Positions 9,359 through 17,995 of a DNA stretch of 64,000 nucleotides are shown here, in pieces (the stretch's first letter is position 1; every line of letters starts with the position of its first letter). The stretch covers positions 1-64,000 of the forward strand of contig DAINRQ010000028.1 of assembly GCA_036741775.1 (NCBI GenBank), given 5' to 3'. The translations under genes and the position numbers were made by a program. The DNA comes from JAJKIV01 sp036741775. Lineage in GTDB: Bacteria > Gemmatimonadota > Gemmatimonadetes > Gemmatimonadales > Gemmatimonadaceae. Under the pieces are notes generated by a model that was given only the letters and a program-made list of their open reading frames with translations, ran no database searches and was not told where the DNA came from.

Positions 9359-10309
9359 TCAGTTCCAGGGAAGCGCGCTGCGCGCTTTCCAGTACGTCGC
9401 GCTGTCCATGACGACCTCGGCGAGCCGCCCGATGGATTCCGGCGGCATCGTGACGTCGCGCGCTCCGAGATTCGATTCGAGTTGCGCCACCGTCGTCGCA
9501 CCGCTCAACACAACGTCGGCCCACTGCTGCGCGAGCACGAACGCGATCGCGAGCGCGTCGATCGACGTGCCGGCACGTTCCGCCTCCGAGGTGATAGCGG
9601 CGGCGAAAGCGGATGACACGGTGCCGATCCCGCGGCCCGTGAGCCGACCGTTCGCCAAGGCCTCCTTCACGATGACACCGACGCCTTCCGCATGCGCCGC
9701 GCGCAACGCCGGCTCGGCCGCTCGCTCGAGCAGGTTCCAGGTGGCCTGGACGGCGTCGATTACGCGTGCCCCGTCGCGGCGAAGCTCGAGCGCGCGCCAG
9801 ATCGTGTCCGACTGGCGCGGCCCGCTCACCGACATCCCGATGCGCAGTCCGTCCGCTTTCGCAGCCGCCAGCGCATCGACGACGTCGGTGTCGTCGAGGA
9901 CGCCGCTCTCCGGCGTCGCCGAGTGGATCTGATACAGGTCGAGATGTGGACCGAGCGCAGACCGGCTCTCCGCGAGCTGGCGCGTGAGCACGTCGATCGA
10001 ATGGTCCTTCACCTCGTGCGTCGCTGCGTCCACGCGCCACGCGGCCGTGTACGTGTATCCCCACTTCGACGCGATGATGACCTGATCCGGATCGATCGCA
10101 CGCGTCGCGAGCCACGAGCCCAGGAAATGCTCGGCCAATCCGTACGACCGCGCGGCATCGAAGTACCGAATACCTCCCGCGTACGCGGCATCGAGCACGT
10201 GATGCGCCCGAGTCTCCATTGCCGCCGGATCGCTGTCGCCACCGAGGTCGTCACCGTGGCCGACGTTGATGTAGCCGGGCCGCCCTAACGCCGCGAGCCC
10301 AAGCCCCAT
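9359..10309 (-). CDS. Aldo/keto reductase
   Basis: A 316-residue cytoplasmic TIM-barrel oxidoreductase. The catalytic tetrad is visible: Asp and Tyr in YFDAARSYGLAE, Lys in ASKWGY and His in YQIHSA; these enzymes reduce carbonyls with NAD(P)H. The substrate is unknown. The ATG at 10309 gives a protein starting at GLGLAALGRPG, a little shorter at the N-terminus than family members; an upstream GTG at 10351 in the same frame could restore about 14 residues. The gene follows the arginase gene on the same strand. Confidence 0.82.
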   Translation of the reverse strand: MGLGLAALGRPGYINVGHGDDLGGDSDPAAMETRAHHVLDAAYAGGIRYFDAARSYGLAEHFLGSWLATRAIDPDQVIIASKWGYTYTAAWRVDAATHEVKDHSIDVLTRQLAESRSALGPHLDLYQIHSATPESGVLDDTDVVDALAAAKADGLRIGMSVSGPRQSDTIWRALELRRDGARVIDAVQATWNLLERAAEPALRAAHAEGVGVIVKEALANGRLTGRGIGTVSSAFAAAITSEAERAGTSIDALAIAFVLAQQWADVVLSGATTVAQLESNLGARDVTMPPESIGRLAEVVMDSATYWKARSALPWN

Positions 10310-10368
10310 ACGCGCGCGCTCTCCGCGCCTCAGTGAAGCGTGCGCGTCCACGTCGAGGCGCCGCGCTA

Positions 10369-11280
10369 TCAGATGATTCGCTGCTCGAACGCGCTCAGCA
10401 CCAACCCCACGGCCAGCTCCGCCGTGCGGTTCTGCGTGTCGAGCACCGGGTTCACCTCCACGACGTCGAGCGACAGCAGGCGCCCGCTGTCCGCGACGAT
10501 CTCCATTGCGAGGTGCGCTTCTCGATACGTCGCGCCACCGGCCACCGGCGTGCCCACTCCGGGTGCGTGCACCGGGTCGACCCAATCCAGATCCATCGAT
10601 ACGTGCACACCGCCGGTGTCGCGGCCGGCGATGGCGAGTGCGTCCTGCATCACTGCTCTCAAGCCGCGCTCGTCGATCGCTCGCATTGTAAAGGTCGTCA
10701 CACCCCACTCGCGAAGGTGACGGCGCTCAGGCTCATCGAGATCCCGCACGCCGACGAGCGCGACGTGCTGGGGCAGGACCGCTGGCGCCGGGCCGCCAAG
10801 GGCGGCGGCGATGCCGGCGAACATCGTGTCGCCGTGACCCAACAGATGCGCGAGCGGCATCCCGTGCACGTTGCCGCTGCCGGACGACTTCGGCGTGTTC
10901 GCATCGCCGTGCGCATCCAACCAGATGAGGCCAACGCGCTGCCCGCGCTGTCCGAGCGCGGCCGCGGCCCCCGCGACCGATCCCGCAGCGATGGAATGAT
11001 CGCCACCGATCGTGATCGGCACTGCCCCGGCGACGATCGCGTCAGCGGTCACGCGCGCGAGCTCGGTGCACGTCACCGTGATCGCGGGGAGGAAGACGCT
11101 CACGGGACCGGGCTGATCGCTCGCCTGATGCCACAACACCTCCGGCAGCGGCGCCGCTACGTCGTCGTCGGTTTCGACGGTGTGTCCGAGCGCCTCGAGG
11201 CGCCTCGCGAGGTCCGCCACCCGTAGCGCTGACGGACCCATATCGACCCCACGCCGGCTCGCACCGAGGTCCATCGGCAC
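10369..11280 (-). CDS. rocF: Arginase
   Basis: A 303-residue ureohydrolase converting arginine to ornithine and urea with a two-manganese centre. Metal-ligand motifs are intact: GGDHS, DAHGD and SMDLDWVDP. The annotated GTG start gives MPMDLGASRRG; relatives normally begin a few residues earlier with an I-x-GVP motif. In-frame upstream codons encode RIRITGVPM, preceded by a CTG at 11304 with a GGAGG five nt before it, so the true start may be this CTG. The aldo/keto reductase gene lies 59 nt downstream. Confidence 0.9.
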   Translation of the reverse strand: MPMDLGASRRGVDMGPSALRVADLARRLEALGHTVETDDDVAAPLPEVLWHQASDQPGPVSVFLPAITVTCTELARVTADAIVAGAVPITIGGDHSIAAGSVAGAAAALGQRGQRVGLIWLDAHGDANTPKSSGSGNVHGMPLAHLLGHGDTMFAGIAAALGGPAPAVLPQHVALVGVRDLDEPERRHLREWGVTTFTMRAIDERGLRAVMQDALAIAGRDTGGVHVSMDLDWVDPVHAPGVGTPVAGGATYREAHLAMEIVADSGRLLSLDVVEVNPVLDTQNRTAELAVGLVLSAFEQRII

Positions 11281-11309
11281 GCCGGTGATTCGTATGCGAC
11301 TCAGATATT

Positions 11310-11314
11310 CCTCC
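11310..11314 (-). promoter_or_regulatory. GGAGG ribosome site suggesting a CTG start for the arginase
   Basis: Placed 5 nt before the CTG at 11304 but about 29 nt from the GTG at 11280, too far for the latter. It supports an 8-codon N-terminal extension that restores the family motif before MDLG. Confidence 0.45.
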
Positions 11315-11364
11315 GATCCGTGCGAAGGGCATTCGTGAAGCCCGTGGGGATTTTATCATTCGTC

Positions 11365-11955
11365 ATGCGAACTCCCAAATTCTGCAGGACGGTCCTCGTG
11401 GCCGCGACGTGGTCGGTGGTTGCTTGCGCCGAGCGCGCCGGCTCCGCGAACGACTCTGCAGCCCAGAGCCAGTCGACTCGTGTGGACACGCCGGCTTCGA
11501 CCGCCGGTGCGTCGCCAGCGACGTGGGTCGTCACGCCTTCAGGAATCGGACCTGTACGCGTCGGGATGCATGCGAACGACTTGAGCACCGTGGCCGGTAA
11601 CGTCGGAGCTGTGCCCTCCGATGACTGCGCGTACGTTCGCCCCGACAGCCTTCCGGCCGGCGTCTCCCTAATGCTGGTTCGCGGCGAGATCGCGCGCGTC
11701 GACGTGGATAGCGCCGGAGTGCCCACAGCCGAAGGTGCATCCGTCGGCGATCCGGCATCTCGGCTGGAAGAGCTCTACACCGGCCGAACGACCACGACCC
11801 CTCACAAGTACGTCTCCGGTGCGCAGTACGTCTCGGTGCGCGGGGCCGCGCCCAGCGACTCGAATCGTATCGTCTTCGAAGTCGAGAATGGCCGTGTCAC
11901 GCGGTACCGAGCCGGTCGCGTTCCTGAAGTCGAGTGGGTGGAGCGCTGCGGCTGA
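11365..11955 (+). CDS. Putative lipoprotein of unknown function
   Basis: A 196-residue exported protein. The ATG at 11365 gives a signal peptide with lipobox VVAC. A Ser/Ala/Thr-rich linker follows, then a domain with GIGPVRVGM and DPASRLEELYTGR, a pattern seen in small lipoproteins whose repeats resemble the start of YjgB/BamE-like proteins (inference). It is divergent from the arginase gene, and its 3' end overlaps the longest reading of the VOC gene. No enzymatic motif was recognised. Confidence 0.7.
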   Translation: MRTPKFCRTVLVAATWSVVACAERAGSANDSAAQSQSTRVDTPASTAGASPATWVVTPSGIGPVRVGMHANDLSTVAGNVGAVPSDDCAYVRPDSLPAGVSLMLVRGEIARVDVDSAGVPTAEGASVGDPASRLEELYTGRTTTTPHKYVSGAQYVSVRGAAPSDSNRIVFEVENGRVTRYRAGRVPEVEWVERCG

Positions 11956-12389
11956 CAACCCCATCCTCGATCGACCCCACCCATTCGCACGCCGGCCCAT
12001 TGATCCCCACCTTCGGTTTGACCCACCTCGCCCTCGGCGTCGGCGACGTCGATCGTGCATTCGAGTTCTACGAGCAGGTGTTCGGGATGGTCGCCGTTTA
12101 TCGCAGCCCGGAGTTCCTCCAGGCGCAGACACCCGGAGCACGCGATGTCCTGGTGTTCGAGCGCACGCGGCGAAAGGCCGGGAGAACCGGGTCGATCGCC
12201 CATTTCGGGTTCCGACTGACCGACGCGCACAGCATTGCGGGTGTTGCCGATGCGATCGAAAAGGCGGGCGGGACGATAGTCGAGCAGGGAGAGTTCTGTC
12301 CTGGCGAGCCTTACGTGTTCGCGCGTGACCGGGACGGCTACCTGATCGAGGTGTGGTTCGAGATCCCGACGCGGGTCGATCCGAAGTGA
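11934..12389 (+). CDS. VOC/glyoxalase-family protein
   Basis: A vicinal-oxygen-chelate protein of up to 151 residues. The fold begins at LTHLALGVGDVDRAFEFYEQVFG and ends RDRDGYLIEVWFE, with the metal-binding His (LTHLAL) and final Glu (LIEVW) positions present. Members include glyoxalase I, dioxygenases and resistance proteins; the substrate cannot be told. The start is uncertain: the GTG at 11934 overlaps the previous gene by 22 nt, while a TTG at 12000 sits just before the domain. Neither has a strong ribosome site. Confidence 0.78.
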   Translation: MGGALRLTTPSSIDPTHSHAGPLIPTFGLTHLALGVGDVDRAFEFYEQVFGMVAVYRSPEFLQAQTPGARDVLVFERTRRKAGRTGSIAHFGFRLTDAHSIAGVADAIEKAGGTIVEQGEFCPGEPYVFARDRDGYLIEVWFEIPTRVDPK

Positions 12390-12448
12390 TTCGTTGGCAA
12401 CACTGTAGAATGCACGACTAACCGGCTCCTAACCGGCTGGCGAGAAAT

Positions 12449-13348
12449 ATGACGCGAGCCCTAGCGCAAGCTCGGCCAGTGCTGACACCTTGTCGCGTCC
12501 GCATAAAGATCCTTCTTCGCCGGATTGGAGCCCTGACCGAACACACATCGCCGCACAGCGCCCCGGACCCGGGAGCCGCGAGCGACGCACTTCTCGAGCT
12601 GACCCAGGACGCGGTCATCGTCCGGGACCCCCACGACCGAGTCGTCTACTGGAACCGCGCCGCGCAGACCCTCTACGGCTGGTCTCGCCGCGAGGCCCTC
12701 GGCGTGGTCGTTCATGACCTCCTGCGCACGCAGTTCCCCGGAGATCGAGCCGAGGTCGTGGCGACGCTACGGCGCCTCGGCTCATGGGATGGCTTGCTGC
12801 GCCACCAGACGCGCGACCATGGCGAGATCGTCACGTGGAGCCGATGGTCGGCGGTACACGATCGCAACGGCAGGATCGTGTCCGTCCTCGAAACGAACCG
12901 CGACGTCACCGAGCAGCAACACGACCTCGAAGCGCTACGCGCGCGCGTGATCCAGCTGCAGGCGGCGGTAGAGCGACACGAGCTCGAGCAGTCCGTGCTC
13001 CGGGACGACGTGACTCGATGGCGCGCGATCGTGGATGCGGCGATGGACGCGATCATCTCGGTGGATGACGACAATCGGATCAGCGCGATCAACCCGGCTG
13101 CGACTGCGCTCCTGCGGGTGCCGGAGCATGAGGTCGTGGGCCAGCCTCGCAAGCGGTTCCTGCCGTCTACCACCACGAGCGGGTCCGGAGCAAGTAAAGC
13201 CGAGAGTGGAGACACTAGTGATCGAGCGCCGACCGAAGTGACCGCGTGCCGGGGCGACGACACCGAGGTTCGCATCCAACTGGTGACGATCCGGGTTCCG
13301 ATCGCCGGCCGGCAGCAGACCTCGCACATTTTTCGAGCGGTAGACTAG
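12449..13348 (+). CDS. Two-PAS-domain protein without an output domain
   Basis: A 299-residue soluble protein. The first PAS domain (about residues 45-155) shows DAVIVRDPHDRVVYWN, YGWSRREALG and the closing ETNRDVTEQQ. A coiled-coil linker rich in Arg, Glu and Leu (about 155-195) leads to a second PAS domain (AMDAIISVDDDNRISAINPAA, residues 200-240) that ends shortly after. No histidine kinase, GGDEF or HTH domain follows, so it either works through a partner or is a truncated sensor. It stands alone between a VOC gene and a sigma-factor gene. Confidence 0.75.
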   Translation: MTRALAQARPVLTPCRVRIKILLRRIGALTEHTSPHSAPDPGAASDALLELTQDAVIVRDPHDRVVYWNRAAQTLYGWSRREALGVVVHDLLRTQFPGDRAEVVATLRRLGSWDGLLRHQTRDHGEIVTWSRWSAVHDRNGRIVSVLETNRDVTEQQHDLEALRARVIQLQAAVERHELEQSVLRDDVTRWRAIVDAAMDAIISVDDDNRISAINPAATALLRVPEHEVVGQPRKRFLPSTTTSGSGASKAESGDTSDRAPTEVTACRGDDTEVRIQLVTIRVPIAGRQQTSHIFRAVD

Positions 13349-13517
13349 CGCATTCTCCGGGGGTTGTGGGCCCCCGGCCGCGTCCTATCTTGGAGGCAAC
13401 ACACATCCGGCGGGCGATTGGCTCACGTCTGCCAGCCCCACCGCGATTCCCCGCGCACGCGACGCGTACACCTCGCCGTGAAGGTGCCGTTGGCGAGTTC
13501 CCGAGGTGCTCCCGACG

Positions 13518-14090
13518 ATGCGGCCCGATTCGTCGCGATCCGTCACCGAGATGCTCGATGCGTGGGGGCGAGGCGACCGTGCCGCGCTCGATGCGCTGGT
13601 CCCGACGGTCTACGCGATGTTGCACCAACAGGCTGAGCGCGCGCTGCGCCGGCAGCCCGACGGGCACACGCTCCAGCCGACGGCGCTCGTCCACGAAGCG
13701 TACGTTCGCCTGGCGAGTCAGCCCGGCGCCGGTGCGAACAGCCGCTCGCATTTCTTCGCGGTCGCGGCAATGGTCATGCGCTCCGTCCTCGTCGATCATG
13801 CGCGCGCTCGACAGCGCGCGAAGCGTGGCGGCGACGCGCGAGCGTTGACCCTGGGCGCGGCGGACGGGGTGGCTGCCCCCGACGCCGCCGTGGATGTGGT
13901 CGCGCTCGACGAGGCGCTCGACCGGCTCGCGGTGCAGGATTCCCGGAAGGCCCGCGTGGTCGAGCTTCGCTATTTCGTGGGTCTGAGCATCGAGGAAACC
14001 GCGCAGGCGCTCGAGTCGTCGCCGGCAACCATCAAACGCGAGTGGACCGCCGCGCGCGCCTGGTTGCGTCGGGAGCTCATGACGGCCTGA
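13518..14090 (+). CDS. ECF-type sigma factor (TIGR02999-like)
   Basis: A 190-residue sigma-70 family factor. Region 2 covers about residues 10-90 (MLDAWGRGDRAALDAL, HTLQPTALVHEAYVRL) and region 4 the last 60 (LDRLAVQDSRKARVVELRYFVGLSIEETA, then an HTH ending TIKREWTAARAWL). The HTLQPTALVHEAY signature marks the subgroup usually encoded beside a Ser/Thr protein kinase, as here, with the kinase 122 nt downstream. The kinase probably regulates it. The ATG at 13518 with GAGG 11 nt upstream is preferred over an upstream GTG at 13506. Confidence 0.85.
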   Translation: MRPDSSRSVTEMLDAWGRGDRAALDALVPTVYAMLHQQAERALRRQPDGHTLQPTALVHEAYVRLASQPGAGANSRSHFFAVAAMVMRSVLVDHARARQRAKRGGDARALTLGAADGVAAPDAAVDVVALDEALDRLAVQDSRKARVVELRYFVGLSIEETAQALESSPATIKREWTAARAWLRRELMTA

Positions 14091-14094
14091 TGTC

Positions 14095-14190
14095 GTCATT
14101 CCGAGCGTGACCATCGTTCCGAATGCAGCGCTCACCCCGAGCCATCCGTCGAAGGATGTCCGTCGTCCTGAGAGGAACGTGATTCCGAGC
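14095..14190. repeat. Dispersed GTCATTCCGAGCG words between sigma and kinase genes
   Basis: GTCATTCCGAGCGTGACCATC at 14095 and GTGATTCCGAGC near 14170, with GTCGTCCTGAGAGG between, belong to the same word family as 9110-9357. No gene is present in this 122-nt spacer. Confidence 0.4.
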
Positions 14191-14212
14191 CGGGTGGGTG
14201 ATAGGATGGCGC

Positions 14213-15373
14213 ATGCGCCGTGACGCCCAGCCAGTCAGTCCGGAACGATGGGACGCGATCATGTCCGTCTTCGCCGACGCGGCCGAGCTCCCGCGCGAGC
14301 AACGCACAGCGTTCCTTGCCCAGGCATGCTCGAGCGACACCGAGCTCCGGGCGGAAGTCGAGTCGTTGCTCGCAGCTCACGAGGGGGGCACCGAGTTCCT
14401 CGAGGCGCCGGCCGCGCGGGCCGCCGTGCGGACCACGGACCTCGCGGGGCGCCTGCAGGCCGCGCTCGGCACCGCGTTCCGCGTCGAGCGCGAGCTCACG
14501 GGTGGCGGCATGAGCCGCCTGTTCCTCGCCGAAGAGATTCGGCTCGGCCGACGCGTGGTGGTGAAGGTACTCCCACCCGAGCTCGGCGCAGGGCTGAGCA
14601 TCAAGCGCTTCCAGCGAGAGACGCGGCTCGCGGCTGCACTCCGCCACCCACACATTGTCCCGTTGCTCACCGACGGCGAGTCCGCCGACGGGCTCGTGTA
14701 CTTCACGATGCCGTACATCGAAGGCGAGTCCCTCCAGCAGCGACTCGAGCGTGAAGGCCGACTACCCCTCGACGACGTCGTTGCGATCGTGCGCGAGGTG
14801 GCCGACGCACTGGCGTACGCCCACGCGAACGGCGTGGTGCACCGCGACGTGAAGCCGGCCAACGTCCTGATCGATGGCGATCACGTCGTCGTCGCCGACT
14901 TCGGCGTGGCCAAGGCGCTCGCGACGGCCGCAGGCCACCAGGAGACCGACGAGTTCGGGAGCGCGCAGGAATTCCCGGTCCATCTCACGGTTGCGGGGCT
15001 CGTGCTCGGCACGCCGGCGTACATGAGCCCCGAGCAGGCACGGGGCGAGGACATAGATGCGCGCAGTGACGTGTACAGCCTGGGGTGCATGACCTTCGAG
15101 ATGCTGACCGGGCAGCGTCCGTTCGCCGACGTGCGCCTCGCCTCGGTGATGCGCCGCGCTGCCGCCGCGGTTCCGGTACCGACGGCCATCTGCGCCGATC
15201 TACCCGCGCCGGTCGACGCCGTGGTCGCTCGCGCCCTCGCGCCCATGGCCAACGAGCGGTTTCAGAGTACGACCGCGTTCGCGCAGGCGTTAGGCGCCGC
15301 CATCGCGACCGCCGCACCGACGGTCCCCGCGGCGCAGCCCCCTCCTCGGCGGCCATGGTGGCGACGCTGGTAG
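14213..15373 (+). CDS. Serine/threonine protein kinase (short, apparently soluble)
   Basis: A 386-residue Hanks-type kinase. The ATG at 14213 follows AGGA with 6-nt spacing. Residues 1-75 form the helical N-terminal region (SPERWDAIMSVFADA, LPREQRTAFL) typical of kinases paired with ECF sigma factors. The kinase domain (about 85-365) has the glycine loop LTGGGMSRLFL, the ATP-binding Lys in VVVKVLPPEL (near 117), catalytic HRDVKPAN (near 209), DFGVAKA (near 229) and GTPAYMSPEQ. It ends at PWWRRW with no transmembrane helix and no TPR or WD40 sensor, unlike many relatives. Confidence 0.9.
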   Translation: MRRDAQPVSPERWDAIMSVFADAAELPREQRTAFLAQACSSDTELRAEVESLLAAHEGGTEFLEAPAARAAVRTTDLAGRLQAALGTAFRVERELTGGGMSRLFLAEEIRLGRRVVVKVLPPELGAGLSIKRFQRETRLAAALRHPHIVPLLTDGESADGLVYFTMPYIEGESLQQRLEREGRLPLDDVVAIVREVADALAYAHANGVVHRDVKPANVLIDGDHVVVADFGVAKALATAAGHQETDEFGSAQEFPVHLTVAGLVLGTPAYMSPEQARGEDIDARSDVYSLGCMTFEMLTGQRPFADVRLASVMRRAAAAVPVPTAICADLPAPVDAVVARALAPMANERFQSTTAFAQALGAAIATAAPTVPAAQPPPRRPWWRRW

Positions 15374-15442
15374 GCCGCGCCGACGATGCGTTGCTTCGCG
15401 CTCGGCGTTCGCGACGCTCTACTGTCTCCGTCAGGTGCTCCC

Positions 15443-15680
15443 ATGCGTCGCCACATTCTGGCCGCAAGTCTGATAGTAGTCGTTCCGATCGCCTCCGGTT
15501 GCGCCCGCGCCGGGGCATTTACCACGGAAAGCGCCGTTGCGAGCGGCGCAGCAGCGCACGTCGTGGCTGGCAACTGATGGAGACTTACGCCGGTGGTCCC
15601 GTCGAGCTGACGCTTCGGTATCTGGTCGAAGCCCGGGGAGTTCGTCGACGTTAGGGGACGCGACGGATCCCTCGACATGG
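15443..15680 (+). pseudogene. Probable decayed small lipoprotein gene
   Basis: An ATG at 15443 opens a good lipoprotein signal (MRRHILAASLIVVVPIASGC) but the frame stops at 15577 after 44 residues. Protein-like sequence continues in another frame (GWQLMETYAGGPVELTLRYLVEA, ending at 15654), and a third frame continues it with KPGEFVDVRGRDGSLDMG up to the terminator at 15682. This looks like one small lipoprotein broken by two frameshifts, either real decay or assembly error. No function is recognised. Confidence 0.4.
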
Positions 15681-15681
15681 G

Positions 15682-15715
15682 AAGGCCGGACGCGCAAAGA
15701 GCGCCGTCCGGCCTT
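15682..15715 (+). terminator. Strong intrinsic hairpin after the decayed lipoprotein gene
   Basis: Perfect 11-bp stem AAGGCCGGACG (15682-15692) with its complement (15705-15715) and a 12-nt loop. The right arm ends in CTT; no long T-tract on either strand. Confidence 0.6.
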
Positions 15716-16350
15716 CGAGTTGCTCCTCCGAGGCCGAGGAGGCTGCCGGTTACCGTTGTTTTAGGCCGGTAGCGGTGCGCGGCGGCTGCGTGCATTGTCC
15801 ACCGCATGTCGGCGCGACAATCGAAGTGACGGCCATGCGACGCCTCGCAACCAAACGCGATGGGCAACGACGGCGTCAGCCCGATCTCGATCTTCGCCTG
15901 GCGAGCCTTCGCACTTGAAAAGGATTCCCCGAACCCGCACGACCTCGCCGGCTCGGGGTGGATCGCCATCGACGAGTCGAACTCGAAACACTACCCATTC
16001 TGAGGTTCGAGGCATAAATGATTCGAGGGCGAACGTCGGTCGCCCGAGTCGCCTTACGGCTAGCGCCGGCGCGCGTCGTGCCCAGGGCGGCTTGCTGCAC
16101 GGCTTGGGGTGCCTGCTGGGAAACGAGCGCAGGGGCGGGTCGACTCCACATCGGGAGTCGACCTCGGCCACGCTTTCCGGGGGCTTTGACGTCGATCTCC
16201 GGACTGATACCGGCAACGTTAGCGGCGGCGGCCCGCTCACCCACGTGTCGGCGCGGTTCAACGCCAGATGTACTCTGGCGGGCGGTTGCTGATTGAGCCG
16301 ATCATTTGCAACGCACCGACCGGCGTCGAGCGGAAAATGCGGGTAAACGA
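15716..16350. other. Intergenic stretch with no supported gene
   Basis: About 630 bp with overlapping reading frames on both strands, none with a ribosome site, domain or typical composition. A fragment near 16190 (FDVDLRTDTGNVSGGGP in one frame) faintly resembles a DUF4097 strand-turn, which could be a gene remnant, but it is too short to call. Confidence 0.4.
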
Positions 16351-16385
16351 AAGCCCGGCACCACTATACGGTGGTTGCCGGGCTT
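16351..16385 (-). terminator. Terminator of tRNA-Gln
   Basis: Hairpin with stem AAGCCCGGCA/TGCCGGGCTT plus an inner CCAC/GTGG pairing, 5 nt beyond the 3' end of the minus-strand tRNA. Read leftward it is followed by TTTCGTTT. Confidence 0.75.
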
Positions 16386-16389
16386 CGAG

Positions 16390-16462
16390 TTGCCCCTCCT
16401 GGGCTCGAACCAGGACTCTTCTGATCCAGAGTCAGACGTGTTGCCAGTTACACCAAGGGGCA
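16390..16462 (-). tRNA. tRNA-Gln (anticodon CUG)
   Basis: A 73-nt cloverleaf: acceptor TGCCCCT pairs with AGGGGCA, discriminator A, T-arm CCTGG-TTCGAGC-CCAGG, and a seven-base anticodon loop CTCTGGA giving anticodon CUG. The CCA end is not encoded. The stem match in all arms makes this a confident call. Confidence 0.92.
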
Positions 16463-16560
16463 ATGACAAAACGAGAACCTTTTTCCGCGCGCGCGGAGTA
16501 CGTAAGGTAGCTTTTCACCAGTACCCCATCAACCCCCGGAACCGCCGGTCCCATCGCGTC

Positions 16561-17928
16561 TTGCCTCACTCCACACCCCCCGTTCCGCCCGCTTGCCGAA
16601 CGCCGGCCGCGCGTTCCCGCGAGCACCGGTCAGAACTCGGCTGGACGCGACGATCCGCCGCCTTCCTCGCACTCTCGCTCACAAGCGTCGCCTGCCAGGG
16701 CGTCCCGCCAGCGTTCGGGCCCGACCGCCAGACCGCACGCGCGAACGCCGACGCGCTCTTCGACGGGCTCGCCAAACGGTTCGATAACGTCCAGCGCACC
16801 CCAAAATTCCACGAGGGACGCGGCAAGTTGGGCCGGTACGCCCTCTCGCCATCGCGCCTGATCGGCGACACGTCGGTCTGGACCACGAGCTCGCCGGCCG
16901 ACAGCACGCGCACCCTCTCGCTGCGCGGGACGCACACACCGACAGGCTACCTCTTCGCCCCCCAGCCCACCGTGCCGCTGCCCGCGGCGACGGGGGACTC
17001 GCGCCACGTCATTCGGCTGCGACGACGCGGCGAGTCGACGTACGAATGGCAGACGTTCGTGGATCACGCGATCGGCTCCATTCGCGCGCAGGACGCAGCC
17101 GCCGTAACAACCGCATGGATCGCCGCCCCCGATCGACGGCATTGCTGCGCCGCTCGCGCCCGGCACGAGGTCCTCTTCCCACGCGCCACCCGCGTGCTCG
17201 GCGAGCTCTTCTCGCTCGACTCCGTTCAGGTCACGCCCATGCAGGACGGGAGCAGCTCGGTCGTGGTGCGGTTTCGAATGCACCCCGACCGGCTCGACAA
17301 GACGCGGCCGAACTTCGCGAAGTACCTCGAGAAATACGTGACGCCCGCGCGATTCCACGCCACCATTCGCGACGGCCAGGGCAGCACCTGGTTCGATGCG
17401 ACCGGCGCGGACAACAACTTCTCTCTGTCGTATCGGTCTCGCGACGGCCGGCTGCTCGCCCTCACCGGGCCCGCGCGCCCGCTTCCCGATTCGGCGCAGA
17501 TCGCGATCGACTTCTCCGCGAAGTTCATGATCTTCCGCGTCGGGGTGGAGCACCTCGTCGGCGACTTCGTGTCGGTGCGGTCCGAGAATGAGCGCGGATG
17601 GTCCATGCGATTCCGCAAGGAGCCGCAGTGGCATTTCCCGCTCGCCGTCAATCACCTCATTCGGACGTCGCTGCGACATCCGTTCTCGGGTAGCGGCATC
17701 GGGTTTCGCGTGACCGTACGGGACGCGCCCGCCGGGCAATCACTCCTGTCGCGCCAGGCGAACGTCGCGGTCCAGGAGAGCGCGATCGTCCGGTGGCTCG
17801 GCGGACTGGGAACCTCGGCGATGAGCGACTTCGCGGGGCGCGCGGAAGCCGAGGAGAACCGCTACGTCTACGAGGTATTGACGGCGCTCAGGTCCGATGT
17901 CGTCGCTGCGCTTGGTGCCGGCGAGTGA
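16561..17928 (+). CDS. Putative lipoprotein of unknown function, 455 residues
   Basis: An exported protein whose signal region is RRSAAFLALSLTSVACQG, with lipobox SVAC. The frame is open far upstream, even through the region opposite tRNA-Gln, but no ATG precedes the signal peptide. A TTG at 16561 is the nearest plausible start and leaves a 27-residue basic/Pro-rich lead, so the true start is uncertain. The mature part (DALFDGLAKRFDNVQRTPKF, then mixed alpha/beta sequence) matches no family I recognise. Convergent with tRNA-Ala. Confidence 0.68.
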   Translation: MPHSTPPVPPACRTPAARSREHRSELGWTRRSAAFLALSLTSVACQGVPPAFGPDRQTARANADALFDGLAKRFDNVQRTPKFHEGRGKLGRYALSPSRLIGDTSVWTTSSPADSTRTLSLRGTHTPTGYLFAPQPTVPLPAATGDSRHVIRLRRRGESTYEWQTFVDHAIGSIRAQDAAAVTTAWIAAPDRRHCCAARARHEVLFPRATRVLGELFSLDSVQVTPMQDGSSSVVVRFRMHPDRLDKTRPNFAKYLEKYVTPARFHATIRDGQGSTWFDATGADNNFSLSYRSRDGRLLALTGPARPLPDSAQIAIDFSAKFMIFRVGVEHLVGDFVSVRSENERGWSMRFRKEPQWHFPLAVNHLIRTSLRHPFSGSGIGFRVTVRDAPAGQSLLSRQANVAVQESAIVRWLGGLGTSAMSDFAGRAEAEENRYVYEVLTALRSDVVAALGAGE

Positions 17929-17965
17929 GCGCGAGGCAGCGCGACCGGTCGTGGCTGCAAAGAAA

Positions 17966-17995
17966 AAGCGCCGCGATCGAATGATCGCAGCGCTT
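17966..17995 (-). terminator. Terminator likely serving tRNA-Ala
   Basis: Stem AAGCGCCGCGATC/GATCGCAGCGCTT with loop GAAT and one bulge. Read leftward it is followed by CTTTTTCTTT, a proper U-tract. It also lies 38 nt after the plus-strand lipoprotein stop, so it may act in both directions. Confidence 0.7.

Noticed and set aside
15761..16292. Overlapping frames of about 165 residues on both strands
   Set aside because: Neither has a ribosome site, protein-like composition or recognisable domain; treated as intergenic or decayed.
16306..16560. N-terminal extension of the 455-residue lipoprotein gene
   Set aside because: It would run opposite tRNA-Gln and its terminator, and the signal peptide lies downstream.
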